Shown here one piece after another: positions 1 to 5,724 of a stretch of 6,912 nt of DNA. The stretch is from the NCBI GenBank assembly GCA_003694775.1, contig RFJV01000226.1, forward strand, positions 1-6,912, in the 5' to 3' direction. The notes below the pieces were generated by a model. That model was given only the letters and a program-made list of their open reading frames with translations. It had not been told where the DNA came from and did not search any database. The stretch comes from Chloroflexota bacterium (lineage in GTDB: Bacteria > Chloroflexota > Anaerolineae > 4572-78 > J111). Within the stretch, counting starts at the first letter, position 1. The number at the start of each line of letters is the position of its first letter. A program made the position numbers and the translations under genes.

Positions 1-28
1 CCGGCTGAACATCAGCATTAATCCAACC

Positions 29-34
29 GGAGAA
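29..34 (+). promoter_or_regulatory. Ribosome binding site that fixes a TTG start
   Basis: GGAGAA at 29-34 lies about 6 bases before TTG at 41. It decides the start of the first gene, because that reading frame is open to the left window edge and has no ATG or GTG there. The protein from this TTG begins directly with the conserved PKEHG region, as YwiC-like proteins do. Confidence 0.6.
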
Positions 35-40
35 GAGACC

Positions 41-856
41 TTGAAACCTCCCCTGCCAAAAGAGCACGGTTCCTGGGCTATGTTCATCGTACCGCTCGTG
101 CTGGGGCTGGCGGTTGCTCCCACCTGGGAGGGGCCGGTAATATGGCTGTTGCTGGCCGCGCTGGCCTTCTTTTTGCTCCGCTACCCTCTGGCGATGCTGG
201 TAAAAACGCGGCGCAGTCAGCGGGTCAACCGCGGTTACTGGCTGAAATGGGCCGCGGTGTACGGCCTGGTCAGCGGGGGTGTGGGGCTGTGGCTGGTGTT
301 TGGCTACGGGCTGTGGCTACTGCTGTGGGTGGGGGTAATCGGGGCTGGATTGCTGGCCCTGCACCTGTGGCTGGTGGCCCGCCGGCAGGAAATGAGCGTG
401 GTAGGCGAACTGGCCGGCATCTTCGGCCTGGCCCTCGGCGCACCGATGGCCTACTACACGGCCAGCGGTCAGCTTGACCGGGTGGCCGCGGTGCTGTGGC
501 TGATTAATGCCCTCTACTTTGGCGGAACCGTTTTCTACATCAAGCTCAAGGTGCGCCAGCAACCCCGCCTGCCCGCGCCGGCGCGGGTCGCCGAAAGGCT
601 GGTCAAGGCCCGCGCCTGCCTGACCTACCACACCGCCGCGCTGACCATTGCCGCCGGGCTGGTCGCCTTCCGCATGGCCCCCCTGCTGACCCCTCTGGCC
701 TTTGTGCCGGTCACCATCAAGGCGGTGCGCGGGGCTTTGCACTGGCAGGACAAAAAATCATTGAGCCTGGTTCGTCTGGGCGTGGCGGAGATTTTCCACG
801 CCCTGGCTTTTACCATCCTGATTATCCTTGCTTTTCGCGGAAATGGAGTTTTGTAA
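41..856 (+). CDS. YwiC-like integral membrane protein
   Basis: A 271-residue, very hydrophobic protein. The N-terminus carries PKEHGSW (residues 6-12) followed at once by a membrane segment, the hallmark of the YwiC-like family (Bacillus YwiC type). Roughly eight membrane segments can be seen, near residues 13-30, 32-52, 70-88, 90-112, 118-138, 147-166, 197-235 (probably two) and 246-266. The family has no established biochemical function; ywiC lies near anaerobic nitrate-respiration genes in Bacillus, which fits this neighbourhood. The start is TTG at 41, chosen for the GGAGAA site at 29-34; the frame is open further upstream, so an earlier start outside the window is possible. The stop codon touches the ATG of the next gene with no gap, so the two are surely co-transcribed. 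The family call is solid; any role in nitrogen-oxide respiration is inferred from context. Confidence 0.8.
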   Translation: MKPPLPKEHGSWAMFIVPLVLGLAVAPTWEGPVIWLLLAALAFFLLRYPLAMLVKTRRSQRVNRGYWLKWAAVYGLVSGGVGLWLVFGYGLWLLLWVGVIGAGLLALHLWLVARRQEMSVVGELAGIFGLALGAPMAYYTASGQLDRVAAVLWLINALYFGGTVFYIKLKVRQQPRLPAPARVAERLVKARACLTYHTAALTIAAGLVAFRMAPLLTPLAFVPVTIKAVRGALHWQDKKSLSLVRLGVAEIFHALAFTILIILAFRGNGVL

Positions 857-1414
857 ATGGCTGACACGGTTCTGGATGTCCGGCAAACGCCGCCGGCCCA
901 ACGGCATCCTCTGATTTTGCAGACTTTCGACGCCCTGTCGCCGGGAGAATCGTTTATCCTGGTCAACGACCACGAGCCTCGACCGCTTTTCTACCAGTTT
1001 CAGGCCGAGCTGGGGGGCCAGTTTTCATGGGAATATCTTGAGCAGGGGCCGGAGGTCTGGCGGGTCAGAATTGGCAAGAAAGAATCATCCCCGGCAAACT
1101 ACACCTTCATCCCCAACCTGTTCGACCAGATACCCGATATTCCTGCCGACTCTATCCTGAGCCGCACCGTCCACAGCGACGACCGGCTCAAGACCATCCT
1201 CTTTGCCTTTGCTCCGGGACAGGAGCTGTCCGAACATACCGCTGCGCAAACGGCCATCCTTTATTTCCTGCAAGGGGAGGCAGACCTGACCCTGGGCAGT
1301 GACCGGCTCCAGGCCGTGGCCGGAACCTGGGTGCAGATGCCTCCCCATTTACCGCACAGTATTACGGCCAAAAGCCGGGTGCTGATGCTGTTGATGATGT
1401 TCAAGGACAGCTAA
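857..1414 (+). CDS. DUF2249-cupin two-domain protein
   Basis: A 185-residue soluble protein with no signal peptide or membrane segment. Residues about 18-74 match the DUF2249 fold: a conserved DAL..GESF.LVNDHEP stretch (residues 25-41), then a WEYLEQGPEVWRVRI strand near 58-72. Residues about 98-185 form a single cupin barrel (PGQELSEH 120-127, LYFLQGEADL 135-144, GTWVQMPPHLPH 156-167). Cupin metal ligands are only partly kept: H127 and H167 are present, while the second His and the Glu of motif 1 are not obvious, so a metal site is uncertain. DUF2249 proteins recur near NnrS, NO reductase and hemerythrin-like genes, so a sensory or small-ligand role in nitrogen-oxide metabolism is plausible but inferred. 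ATG at 857 directly follows the preceding stop, with a TGGAG ribosome site at 844-848. Confidence 0.8.
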   Translation: MADTVLDVRQTPPAQRHPLILQTFDALSPGESFILVNDHEPRPLFYQFQAELGGQFSWEYLEQGPEVWRVRIGKKESSPANYTFIPNLFDQIPDIPADSILSRTVHSDDRLKTILFAFAPGQELSEHTAAQTAILYFLQGEADLTLGSDRLQAVAGTWVQMPPHLPHSITAKSRVLMLLMMFKDS

Positions 1415-1419
1415 CAGCA

Positions 1420-2499
1420 ATGGAAACAGGTGGATTCCGGATTCGATTTCCGGCAATGGCCTTGGGGGGATTGGCTTTGCTGGCCGCGCTGTGGGCCGGA
1501 CTGCTCCGGATGGGTTGGACGTGGCCTGTACTTCGACCCACCCTTCCCGCCGCGCACGGCCCGCTGATGATTGGCGCCTTTTTGGGTACGGTGATTGCCG
1601 TGGAGCGGGCCGTAGCCCTGCGCCGCGGCTGGACCTTTGTTGGCCCTGTACTGACCGGCCTCGGCGGGCTGGCTCTGATAGCCGGCCTCCCCCAGCCGGT
1701 TGGCCCGGTGCTGATAACGCTGGGGAGCGTCGGGCTGGTGGCGGTGTTTGGCCTTATCCTGCGGCTGGAAACCGCCACCTACACCGCGGTGATGGCCCTG
1801 GCCGCACTGCTCTGGCTGGTCGGTAATGGGCTGTGGCTGGCCGGATGGCCCCTGGCCCACGTGGTTTACTGGTGGGGCGGCTTTCTGGTGCTGACCATCG
1901 CCGGGGAGCGGCTGGAGCTGGGCCGTATTCTGCGCCACTCCCGGACCGTGCAGGGCATGTTTCTGGCCTCGGTGGGGCTTCTGCTGGTTGGACTGCTGGT
2001 TCTGTTGGCGGCCTACGACCTGGGTGTCCGTATCTTTGCCGTGGGGACGGTGGCCCTGGCCCTGTGGCTTCTGCGCTGCGATGTGGCCCGCTACACGGTC
2101 AGGAAAAGCGGGCTGACCCGCTTCATCGCCGTTTGCCTGCTGACCGGCTACGGCTGGCTGGCCCTGAGCGGCCTGCTGGCCCTGGTCTACGGCGGCGTGA
2201 CGGCCGGCTTCCTGTACGATGCCGTTCTGCATACCCTGTATGTAGGCTTCGTGATGGCGATGATTTTCGGCCACGCGCCGATTATCTTTCCGGCAGTGAT
2301 GGGCAGGGAAATTCCCTTTTCGACCCGCTTTTACCTGCACCTTCTGCTGTTGGAATTTTCTCTCCTCCTGCGCGTGGCCGGCGACCTGACCTTCTGGCTG
2401 GCGGCCCGCCAGTGGGGCGGGCTTCTGAACGCCGCCGCCATCTTGCTGTTCCTGTTCAATACCGTGCTGGCTTTAAAGCCCAACTCAATTCACCGGTAA
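1420..2499 (+). CDS. NnrS-like polytopic membrane protein with intramembrane histidines
   Basis: A 359-residue membrane protein with about 10-12 hydrophobic segments. Histidines lie in or at the ends of helices: H46 (AAHGPLMIG), H147 (LAHVVYWW), H271 and H285 (HTLYVGFVMAMIFGHAP) and H307 (FYLHLLLLEF). The AHGPLM...GT and H-x13-H helix patterns recall NnrS, a haem- and copper-containing membrane protein linked to relief of nitric oxide stress, and more broadly the haem-copper oxidase fold. Overall similarity to classical NnrS is weak, so this is a divergent relative at best. Two charged motifs inside hydrophobic regions, AVERAVALRR (60-69) and GERLELGR (162-169), also look family-specific. ATG at 1420 is 5 bases after the previous stop, with AAGGA at 1403-1407 about 12 bases upstream. 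It is the last gene of the operon and hairpins follow it. 'Hypothetical membrane protein' is the safe alternative. Confidence 0.65.
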   Translation: METGGFRIRFPAMALGGLALLAALWAGLLRMGWTWPVLRPTLPAAHGPLMIGAFLGTVIAVERAVALRRGWTFVGPVLTGLGGLALIAGLPQPVGPVLITLGSVGLVAVFGLILRLETATYTAVMALAALLWLVGNGLWLAGWPLAHVVYWWGGFLVLTIAGERLELGRILRHSRTVQGMFLASVGLLLVGLLVLLAAYDLGVRIFAVGTVALALWLLRCDVARYTVRKSGLTRFIAVCLLTGYGWLALSGLLALVYGGVTAGFLYDAVLHTLYVGFVMAMIFGHAPIIFPAVMGREIPFSTRFYLHLLLLEFSLLLRVAGDLTFWLAARQWGGLLNAAAILLFLFNTVLALKPNSIHR

Positions 2500-2512
2500 A
2501 CCATTAGCCTTT

Positions 2513-2533
2513 AGACAAATGAAGGTTTTGTCT
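2513..2533 (+). terminator. Hairpin just after the three-gene operon
   Basis: AGACAAA (2513-2519) and TTTGTCT (2527-2533) form a perfect 7-bp stem with a 7-base loop, starting 14 bases after the stop of the NnrS-like gene. Only a weak T-rich stretch (CCTATTT) follows, so it may be an mRNA-end stabilising hairpin or a poor intrinsic terminator. Confidence 0.4.
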
Positions 2534-2579
2534 CCTATTTAAGGGGTGAGGGTTGGGTTGGGCTGATATATGGTGCTTT

Positions 2580-2609
2580 GTCAAAACCCCAATAGTTTTG
2601 GCGTCTTTT
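2580..2609 (+). terminator. Candidate intrinsic terminator in the convergent gap
   Basis: GTCAAAAC (2580-2587) pairs with GTTTTGGC (2595-2602), an 8-bp stem with one G-U pair and a 7-base loop. GTC and then TTTT (2606-2609) follow on the + strand. It sits between two converging genes; on the - strand no T-run follows the stem, so its orientation favours the + operon. The stem is AT-rich, hence moderate support. Confidence 0.4.
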
Positions 2610-2643
2610 ATGCCGGTCTTCTTTCAGCTTTTGTGATTTTTGG

Positions 2644-3597
2644 TTACAAATTCCACGTGAAACCCACTGCCTCTTCTGATACCTGCCACAACCTTTCCGC
2701 TACCTGTTTATCCCTGGCATGTGGCTCTAATTTGCATTCGCCCACCGGACCGACCCAATAACCCAAGCCTGTAGGGCCATAAAACCCCTCCTGAGCCAGG
2801 TCTTCTTCGGTGGCACACATCACCTCAGGGTAAGAACCTTTTTCTGCTGATTGTGATAATGGTGACAGCATCAACAGACCAGCCATCATCCTTGTCATTA
2901 AACTTCCACTGGTTTTTATCAGGGATGTTCTGGAGGAACCTGGGTGACAGGCATAAACTTTTACATCCTGCTTGCCGGCCTTTTTCAACCTGTCTTGTAA
3001 TTCATACACTGTCATAATCTGCGCCAGTTTGCTCTGGCTATAAGCTTTATTCGGGGTGTAATCCTTATCCCAATTCAAATCGTCAAAATTAATTGTTTTA
3101 ATACCCATATTATAACCCATACTGCCAACCGTCACGATACGTCCCTTTGATTTTTCAATAAGCGGGAAAAGCAATCCTTGCAGTAAAAAATGACCAAAAT
3201 GGTTTGTCCCCATCTGGCTTTCGAAACCGTCAACGGTGAGCTGTCTCTTGGGTACTTGGGCAATAGCGGCGTTGCAAATCAGGGCATCAATGCGGGGAAC
3301 AGTCGCCAGGACCTTTTCTGCCGCTTTTCGTACAGAAGCAAGCTCTGCCAAATCCATTTGAATAAAGGATACGTCAGCCTGGTTACCTGATTCTTTTTTT
3401 AGTTCAGCGATGACCGCGGCAGATTTTTGGGGATTGCGGTTCAGCATCACCACTTTTGCACCTTTGGAGAGCAGTATTTTTGATGCTTCGAAGCCCGTAC
3501 CGCTGGTGGCGCCGGTGATAACATATATTTTGCCGGCAAGGGAGCCAAGCCGCTCTGGTGTCCAGCCCTTTGCTCCAAATTTTGTATTGGTGCTCAT
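2644..3597 (-). CDS. Short-chain dehydrogenase/reductase (protochlorophyllide-reductase/retinol-dehydrogenase-like)
   Basis: A 317-residue cytosolic NAD(P)-dependent oxidoreductase with a Rossmann fold. The cofactor loop is TGATSGTG (residues 28-35), a GTG variant of the usual GIG; R54 after the second strand (LNRN) suggests NADP(H). Other landmarks are D82 (MDLAE), CNAAIA (108-113, the NNAG position), N132 in MGTNHFGHFLL, the catalytic S159 (VGSMG), and Y186 with K190 in AYSQSK, followed by HPG (218-220). The catalytic tetrad is therefore complete. The overall shape, including a C-terminal lid ending near VGFTW, resembles the SDR group that holds protochlorophyllide reductase-like and retinol dehydrogenase-like enzymes; the substrate cannot be read from sequence. 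ATG at 3597 has AAGGAG complementary to 3606-3611, 8 bases upstream. It is divergent from the AraC regulator gene, its likely controller. GC is visibly lower than in the operon on its left. Confidence 0.88.
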   Translation of the reverse strand: MSTNTKFGAKGWTPERLGSLAGKIYVITGATSGTGFEASKILLSKGAKVVMLNRNPQKSAAVIAELKKESGNQADVSFIQMDLAELASVRKAAEKVLATVPRIDALICNAAIAQVPKRQLTVDGFESQMGTNHFGHFLLQGLLFPLIEKSKGRIVTVGSMGYNMGIKTINFDDLNWDKDYTPNKAYSQSKLAQIMTVYELQDRLKKAGKQDVKVYACHPGSSRTSLIKTSGSLMTRMMAGLLMLSPLSQSAEKGSYPEVMCATEEDLAQEGFYGPTGLGYWVGPVGECKLEPHARDKQVAERLWQVSEEAVGFTWNL

Positions 3598-3657
3598 TGT
3601 TCTAACTCCTTAATTGAATTTTCGGTCACGTTTGTCTCAGAAATTGAAGCTGGTAGT

Positions 3658-3686
3658 AGTATAGTATACAAATTGGAAAATTTGAA
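3658..3686 (-). promoter_or_regulatory. Candidate sigma-70-type promoter of the dehydrogenase gene
   Basis: Read on the - strand: a -35 element TTCAAA (3686-3681), a 17-base spacer and a -10 element TATACT (3663-3658). An overlapping second TATACT lies at 3668-3663. Transcription would start near 3651, leaving a leader of about 54 bases with a good ribosome site. Confidence 0.5.
3669..3684. promoter_or_regulatory. Inverted repeat overlapping the dehydrogenase promoter
   Basis: CAAATTGGAAAATTTG has perfect 6-bp arms around a 4-base centre. It covers part of the -35 element and the spacer of the predicted - strand promoter, a position suited to a repressor or to promoter-proximal control. That it binds the adjacent AraC protein is only an inference; AT-rich DNA yields such repeats by chance. 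Confidence 0.35.
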
Positions 3687-3716
3687 TATATAAATCAGCC
3701 AAATATTTACACAAAA

Positions 3717-3730
3717 CTATAAATTTATAG
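3717..3730. promoter_or_regulatory. Perfect 14-bp palindrome between the two divergent promoters
   Basis: CTATAAATTTATAG is its own reverse complement. It lies 8 bases upstream of the predicted -35 of the AraC gene and about 30 bases upstream of the -35 of the dehydrogenase gene. The placement suits an operator acting on both promoters. AraC proteins more often use direct repeats, so another regulator or chance is possible. Confidence 0.35.
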
Positions 3731-3738
3731 AGAAATGA

Positions 3739-3767
3739 TTGATTTATGGGCGGATGTCTGCTATACT
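3739..3767 (+). promoter_or_regulatory. Candidate extended -10 promoter of the AraC-family gene
   Basis: TTGATT (3739-3744), a 17-base spacer and TATACT (3762-3767), with a TG one base before the -10 (3759-3760), which makes it an extended -10 element. The predicted start near 3774 leaves a leader of about 40 bases. A CGGTT/AACCG inverted repeat (3769-3773 and 3789-3793) lies in that leader. Confidence 0.6.
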
Positions 3768-3814
3768 GCGGTTCATAGATTAAAGATAAACCGTTTCTAT
3801 CGAGGTGGGAAGAA

Positions 3815-4789
3815 ATGGAAGACCGGTCGCGAAAAATATCGGAACTTATCAGCTTGTTGGAACGACATGCCGTTCGGGAAGGATTGAACTCCACCAGCAT
3901 TGATAATTTGTTTTTGGGGCGAGCCACCCAACCAGACCCGCTCCAGCCTCAAATTTATCCGCCCTCCATTGTTATTGGGGCACAAGGTCGCAAGGTTGTC
4001 TATTTGGAGGGCAAGCGATACGAATACGGTGCTGGGAAGATGATGGCTCTATTTGTACCTATGGTTGTGGCGTGTGAAGGAGTAGAGGCCAGCCCAGAAA
4101 AGCCGATGCTTACAGCTATAATTACCATTGACCTGAACCGAATCACTGAAATGATTTTGAATATGGAACGACTTGCACCCTCTCCCATCAAACCAGATAC
4201 AGATGATGCTTCCGCGATATTTTCAGCCCCCATAAAAGATAACTTGCTGGATGCGGTCATTCGTCTCCTGCGGACGCTGGATAATCCAGGCGAAGCCGCA
4301 ATTCTGGGGCAATCGATTATCGATGAGATTTATTTTCGTATTTTGAGTGAAGAACAAGGGGGACGGTTCAGATATCTGCTCCAACAGCGGGGACAGATTC
4401 AACAAATCGCCAGGGCGGTTGAATATATCCACCAAAACCTGGATAAGCCTGTATCTGTGGATGAACTGGCCGATATTGTCAATATGAGCAGTTCCGGTTT
4501 CTACAAGAAATTTAAACAGGTGATGTATGTCTCACCCTTGCAGTATGCCAAGGCGGTCAAGCTCAACCGTGCCCAGGCTTACATTATGGACGGCAAAAGC
4601 GTCACCGAAGCAAGCTCCATGGTGGGGTACAACAACCTGGCCCAGTTCAGCCGGGAATATAAACGCTATTTTGGAATTTTGCCATCGGCGACGCGGATGC
4701 AGTATGAAGCCAACCGTAAACCGTCAATCCCCACTGCCTCGCTTCGGAGACTGCGTCGTCAATCATCAATCGTCAATCGTAAATCGTAA
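3815..4789 (+). CDS. AraC-family transcriptional regulator (AraC_N type)
   Basis: A 324-residue DNA-binding regulator. Residues about 25-180 form the N-terminal ligand-sensing region of the AraC_N type, with PPSIVIGAQGRKVVYLEGKRYEYGAG (49-74) and a helical part. The C-terminus has the AraC/XylS double helix-turn-helix: first helix pair near 214-236 (SVDELADIVNMSSSGFYKKF), second near 263-287 (VTEASSMVGYNNLAQFSREYKRYFG). ATG at 3815 follows GAGGTG (3802-3807). It is divergent from the dehydrogenase, a frequent arrangement for this regulator subtype, so it probably controls that gene and perhaps itself. The ligand is unknown. Oddity: the normal protein should end near residue 300; the extra tail is encoded by degenerate and then regular 7-bp repeats, giving an SSIVNRKS end, and the stop codon is itself part of a variant repeat unit. 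Confidence 0.88.
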   Translation: MEDRSRKISELISLLERHAVREGLNSTSIDNLFLGRATQPDPLQPQIYPPSIVIGAQGRKVVYLEGKRYEYGAGKMMALFVPMVVACEGVEASPEKPMLTAIITIDLNRITEMILNMERLAPSPIKPDTDDASAIFSAPIKDNLLDAVIRLLRTLDNPGEAAILGQSIIDEIYFRILSEEQGGRFRYLLQQRGQIQQIARAVEYIHQNLDKPVSVDELADIVNMSSSGFYKKFKQVMYVSPLQYAKAVKLNRAQAYIMDGKSVTEASSMVGYNNLAQFSREYKRYFGILPSATRMQYEANRKPSIPTASLRRLRRQSSIVNRKS

Positions 4790-4825
4790 ATCGTCAATCG
4801 TCAATCGTCAATCGTCAATCGTCAA
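4756..4825 (+). repeat. Heptanucleotide tandem repeat, ten units of TCGTCAA
   Basis: Ten back-to-back 7-bp units: TCGTCAA at 4756, TCATCAA at 4763, TCGTCAA at 4770, TCGTAAA at 4777 and 4784, then five perfect TCGTCAA units from 4791 to 4825. Two more degenerate units (CCGTAAA, CCGTCAA at 4714-4727) lie 42 bases upstream in the same 7-base register, so the array was probably longer and has decayed. The array holds the end of the AraC gene and stops 7 bases before the next ATG. A 7-bp unit is read in all three frames and encodes a 7-residue SSIVNRQ/SSIVNRK period. Short heptamer arrays of this kind are known from cyanobacteria (STRR elements). Confidence 0.95.
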
Positions 4826-4832
4826 TCCAAAT

Positions 4833-5252
4833 ATGCCGCCTTTAACGCGTTGGTTCATCAAAACAGCAATGGTCTACCTGGCCGCGGCCCTGCTGGTCGG
4901 CCTGGGACTGGCCGCCCGCGGTCTGGGGTATGTCCCAGCGTGGTGGACGGCCCTATCGCCGGTCTATTTTCACCTGTTTATGGTTGGTTGGGTGGCCCAA
5001 TTGATTTTTGGGGTAGTCTACTGGATGTTTCCCAAGTATTCCCAGGCTCACCCCCACGGCAGTGAGCGAGCCTGGCTGGCTGTGTACTGGTGCCTGAACG
5101 CGGGATTACTGCTCCGGGCGGTGGCCGAGCCAATGCTGACCCTGTGGCCGGTGGTGGGGTGGCGTTGGGGTGTGGCCGTGTCGGCCCTACTGCAGTGGAC
5201 CGCCGGTCTCCTGTTTGTGGTCAATACCTGGTCGCGGGTCAAGGAGCGGTAG
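4833..5252 (+). CDS. Small four-helix membrane protein, oxidase-subunit-I-like (copy 1)
   Basis: A 139-residue protein with four predicted membrane segments (about 10-30, 41-66, 80-97, 108-131). The second helix carries FHLFMVGWVAQLIFGVVYWMF (residues 46-66), with H47 and the pattern H...GW..QLI.GV..W.FP. That pattern resembles one helix region of haem-copper oxidase subunit I, NorB and NnrS proteins. The length is far too short for a catalytic oxidase subunit. ATG at 4833 is chosen because its product aligns end to end with the next gene (MPPLTRWFI versus MPRLSRWFI). The frame is open far upstream through the 7-bp repeats, out of frame with AraC. No ribosome site is visible before 4833, since the repeat array occupies that space, so expression may depend on coupling to AraC translation. 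Function unknown. Confidence 0.75.
   Translation: MPPLTRWFIKTAMVYLAAALLVGLGLAARGLGYVPAWWTALSPVYFHLFMVGWVAQLIFGVVYWMFPKYSQAHPHGSERAWLAVYWCLNAGLLLRAVAEPMLTLWPVVGWRWGVAVSALLQWTAGLLFVVNTWSRVKER
5241..5246 (+). promoter_or_regulatory. Ribosome binding site inside the end of copy 1, fixing the start of copy 2
   Basis: AAGGAG at 5241-5246 lies 7 bases before ATG at 5254 and within the last codons of the preceding gene. It supports the 5254 start over an earlier in-frame ATG at 5170, which would add 28 residues read out of frame from the upstream gene. Confidence 0.75.
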
Positions 5253-5253
5253 T

Positions 5254-5670
5254 ATGCCTCGCCTGAGCCGATGGTTTATCCGGGCGGCGCTGGTCAACCT
5301 GGCGGTGGGATTTACTATTGGCGGCCTCCTGCTGGGGCACAAAGCTTTCCCCGTACACCCTCTTTTGTGGCGGCTGTTTCCCCTACATATCGAACTGCTT
5401 CTCTTTGGCTGGACGCTTCAACTGATTATGGGGGTCGGGTTCTGGATTTTTCCCCGCTTCTGGCGGTCGCGCGGGAATGAGCGACCGGCCTGGCTGGCCT
5501 TTTTTCTGCTCAATGCCGGCGTCTGGCTGGCCGGCCTGTCGCCGATGCTGTCCCTGCCCCCGGTTTTGCTGACCACCGGCCGTCTGCTGGAGCTGGCCGC
5601 GGTGGCGGCTTTCGCGGTCCACGCCTGGCCGCGAATCAAACCGCCCGGCGCGTCTGGCAGGGGATTTTGA
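5254..5670 (+). CDS. Small four-helix membrane protein, oxidase-subunit-I-like (copy 2)
   Basis: A 138-residue protein with four predicted membrane segments (about 10-28, 40-66, 78-95, 103-124), paralogous to the gene directly before it. Shared features are the RWFI start, a helix-2 motif with H45 and GWTLQLIMGVGFWIFPR (52-68), and AWLAFFLLNAG (79-89). H29, H35 and H123 are additional histidines not shared with copy 1. The motif again recalls part of haem-copper oxidase subunit I/NnrS-type helices, but a single conserved intramembrane histidine could not build a complete binuclear centre. The ATG lies one base after the stop of copy 1, so the genes are translationally coupled, arguing that the two products act together, perhaps as a heterodimer (inference). 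No known function. Confidence 0.78.
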   Translation: MPRLSRWFIRAALVNLAVGFTIGGLLLGHKAFPVHPLLWRLFPLHIELLLFGWTLQLIMGVGFWIFPRFWRSRGNERPAWLAFFLLNAGVWLAGLSPMLSLPPVLLTTGRLLELAAVAAFAVHAWPRIKPPGASGRGF

Positions 5671-5683
5671 TGATGCCTCTTTG

Positions 5684-5724
5684 AAAATGGGGGAGAAGGT
5701 GATAATGCCTGTTTTCTTGCCCCA
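5684..5724 (-). terminator. Candidate terminator of the ABC-MarR unit
   Basis: On the - strand TGGGG-CA-AGAA (5724-5714) pairs with TTCT-C-CCCCA (5697-5688) around a 16-base loop, and TTTT follows (5687-5684). The stem has a small internal loop and the hairpin loop is large, so support is moderate. The position, about 30 bases after the MarR stop, is right. The T-run is only on this strand. Confidence 0.4.

Noticed and set aside
1..21. Possible tail of an upstream gene (PAEHQH then TAA at 19-21)
   Set aside because: Six codons and a stop cannot be distinguished from chance, and the other frames are equally unreadable at this length.
1411..2340. Long antisense frame opposite the NnrS-like gene
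   Set aside because: Its composition (rich in Q, G, H, P, R) is typical of the antisense of GC-rich hydrophobic genes, and it has no domain or ribosome site.
2544..2562. G-rich GGGTTGGGTTGGG-type stretch as a functional element or quadruplex
   Set aside because: Only a short run in a convergent gap; nothing nearby ties it to a regulated gene.
2570..2761. A 63-codon + strand frame in the convergent gap
   Set aside because: More than half overlaps the dehydrogenase gene antisense, there is no ribosome site, and the product has no recognisable domain.
4756..4825. CRISPR-like array
   Set aside because: The units are 7 bp and contiguous with no spacers, so it is a simple tandem repeat.
4527..4832. 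Longer version of the first small membrane protein, starting inside the AraC gene
   Set aside because: The extra 102 residues are AraC coding sequence and repeats read in the wrong frame; the paralogue alignment starts at 4833.
5670..5684. Overlapping ATGATG start at the end of the second small membrane gene
   Set aside because: The frame reads only three to four codons before TGA, with no useful product.
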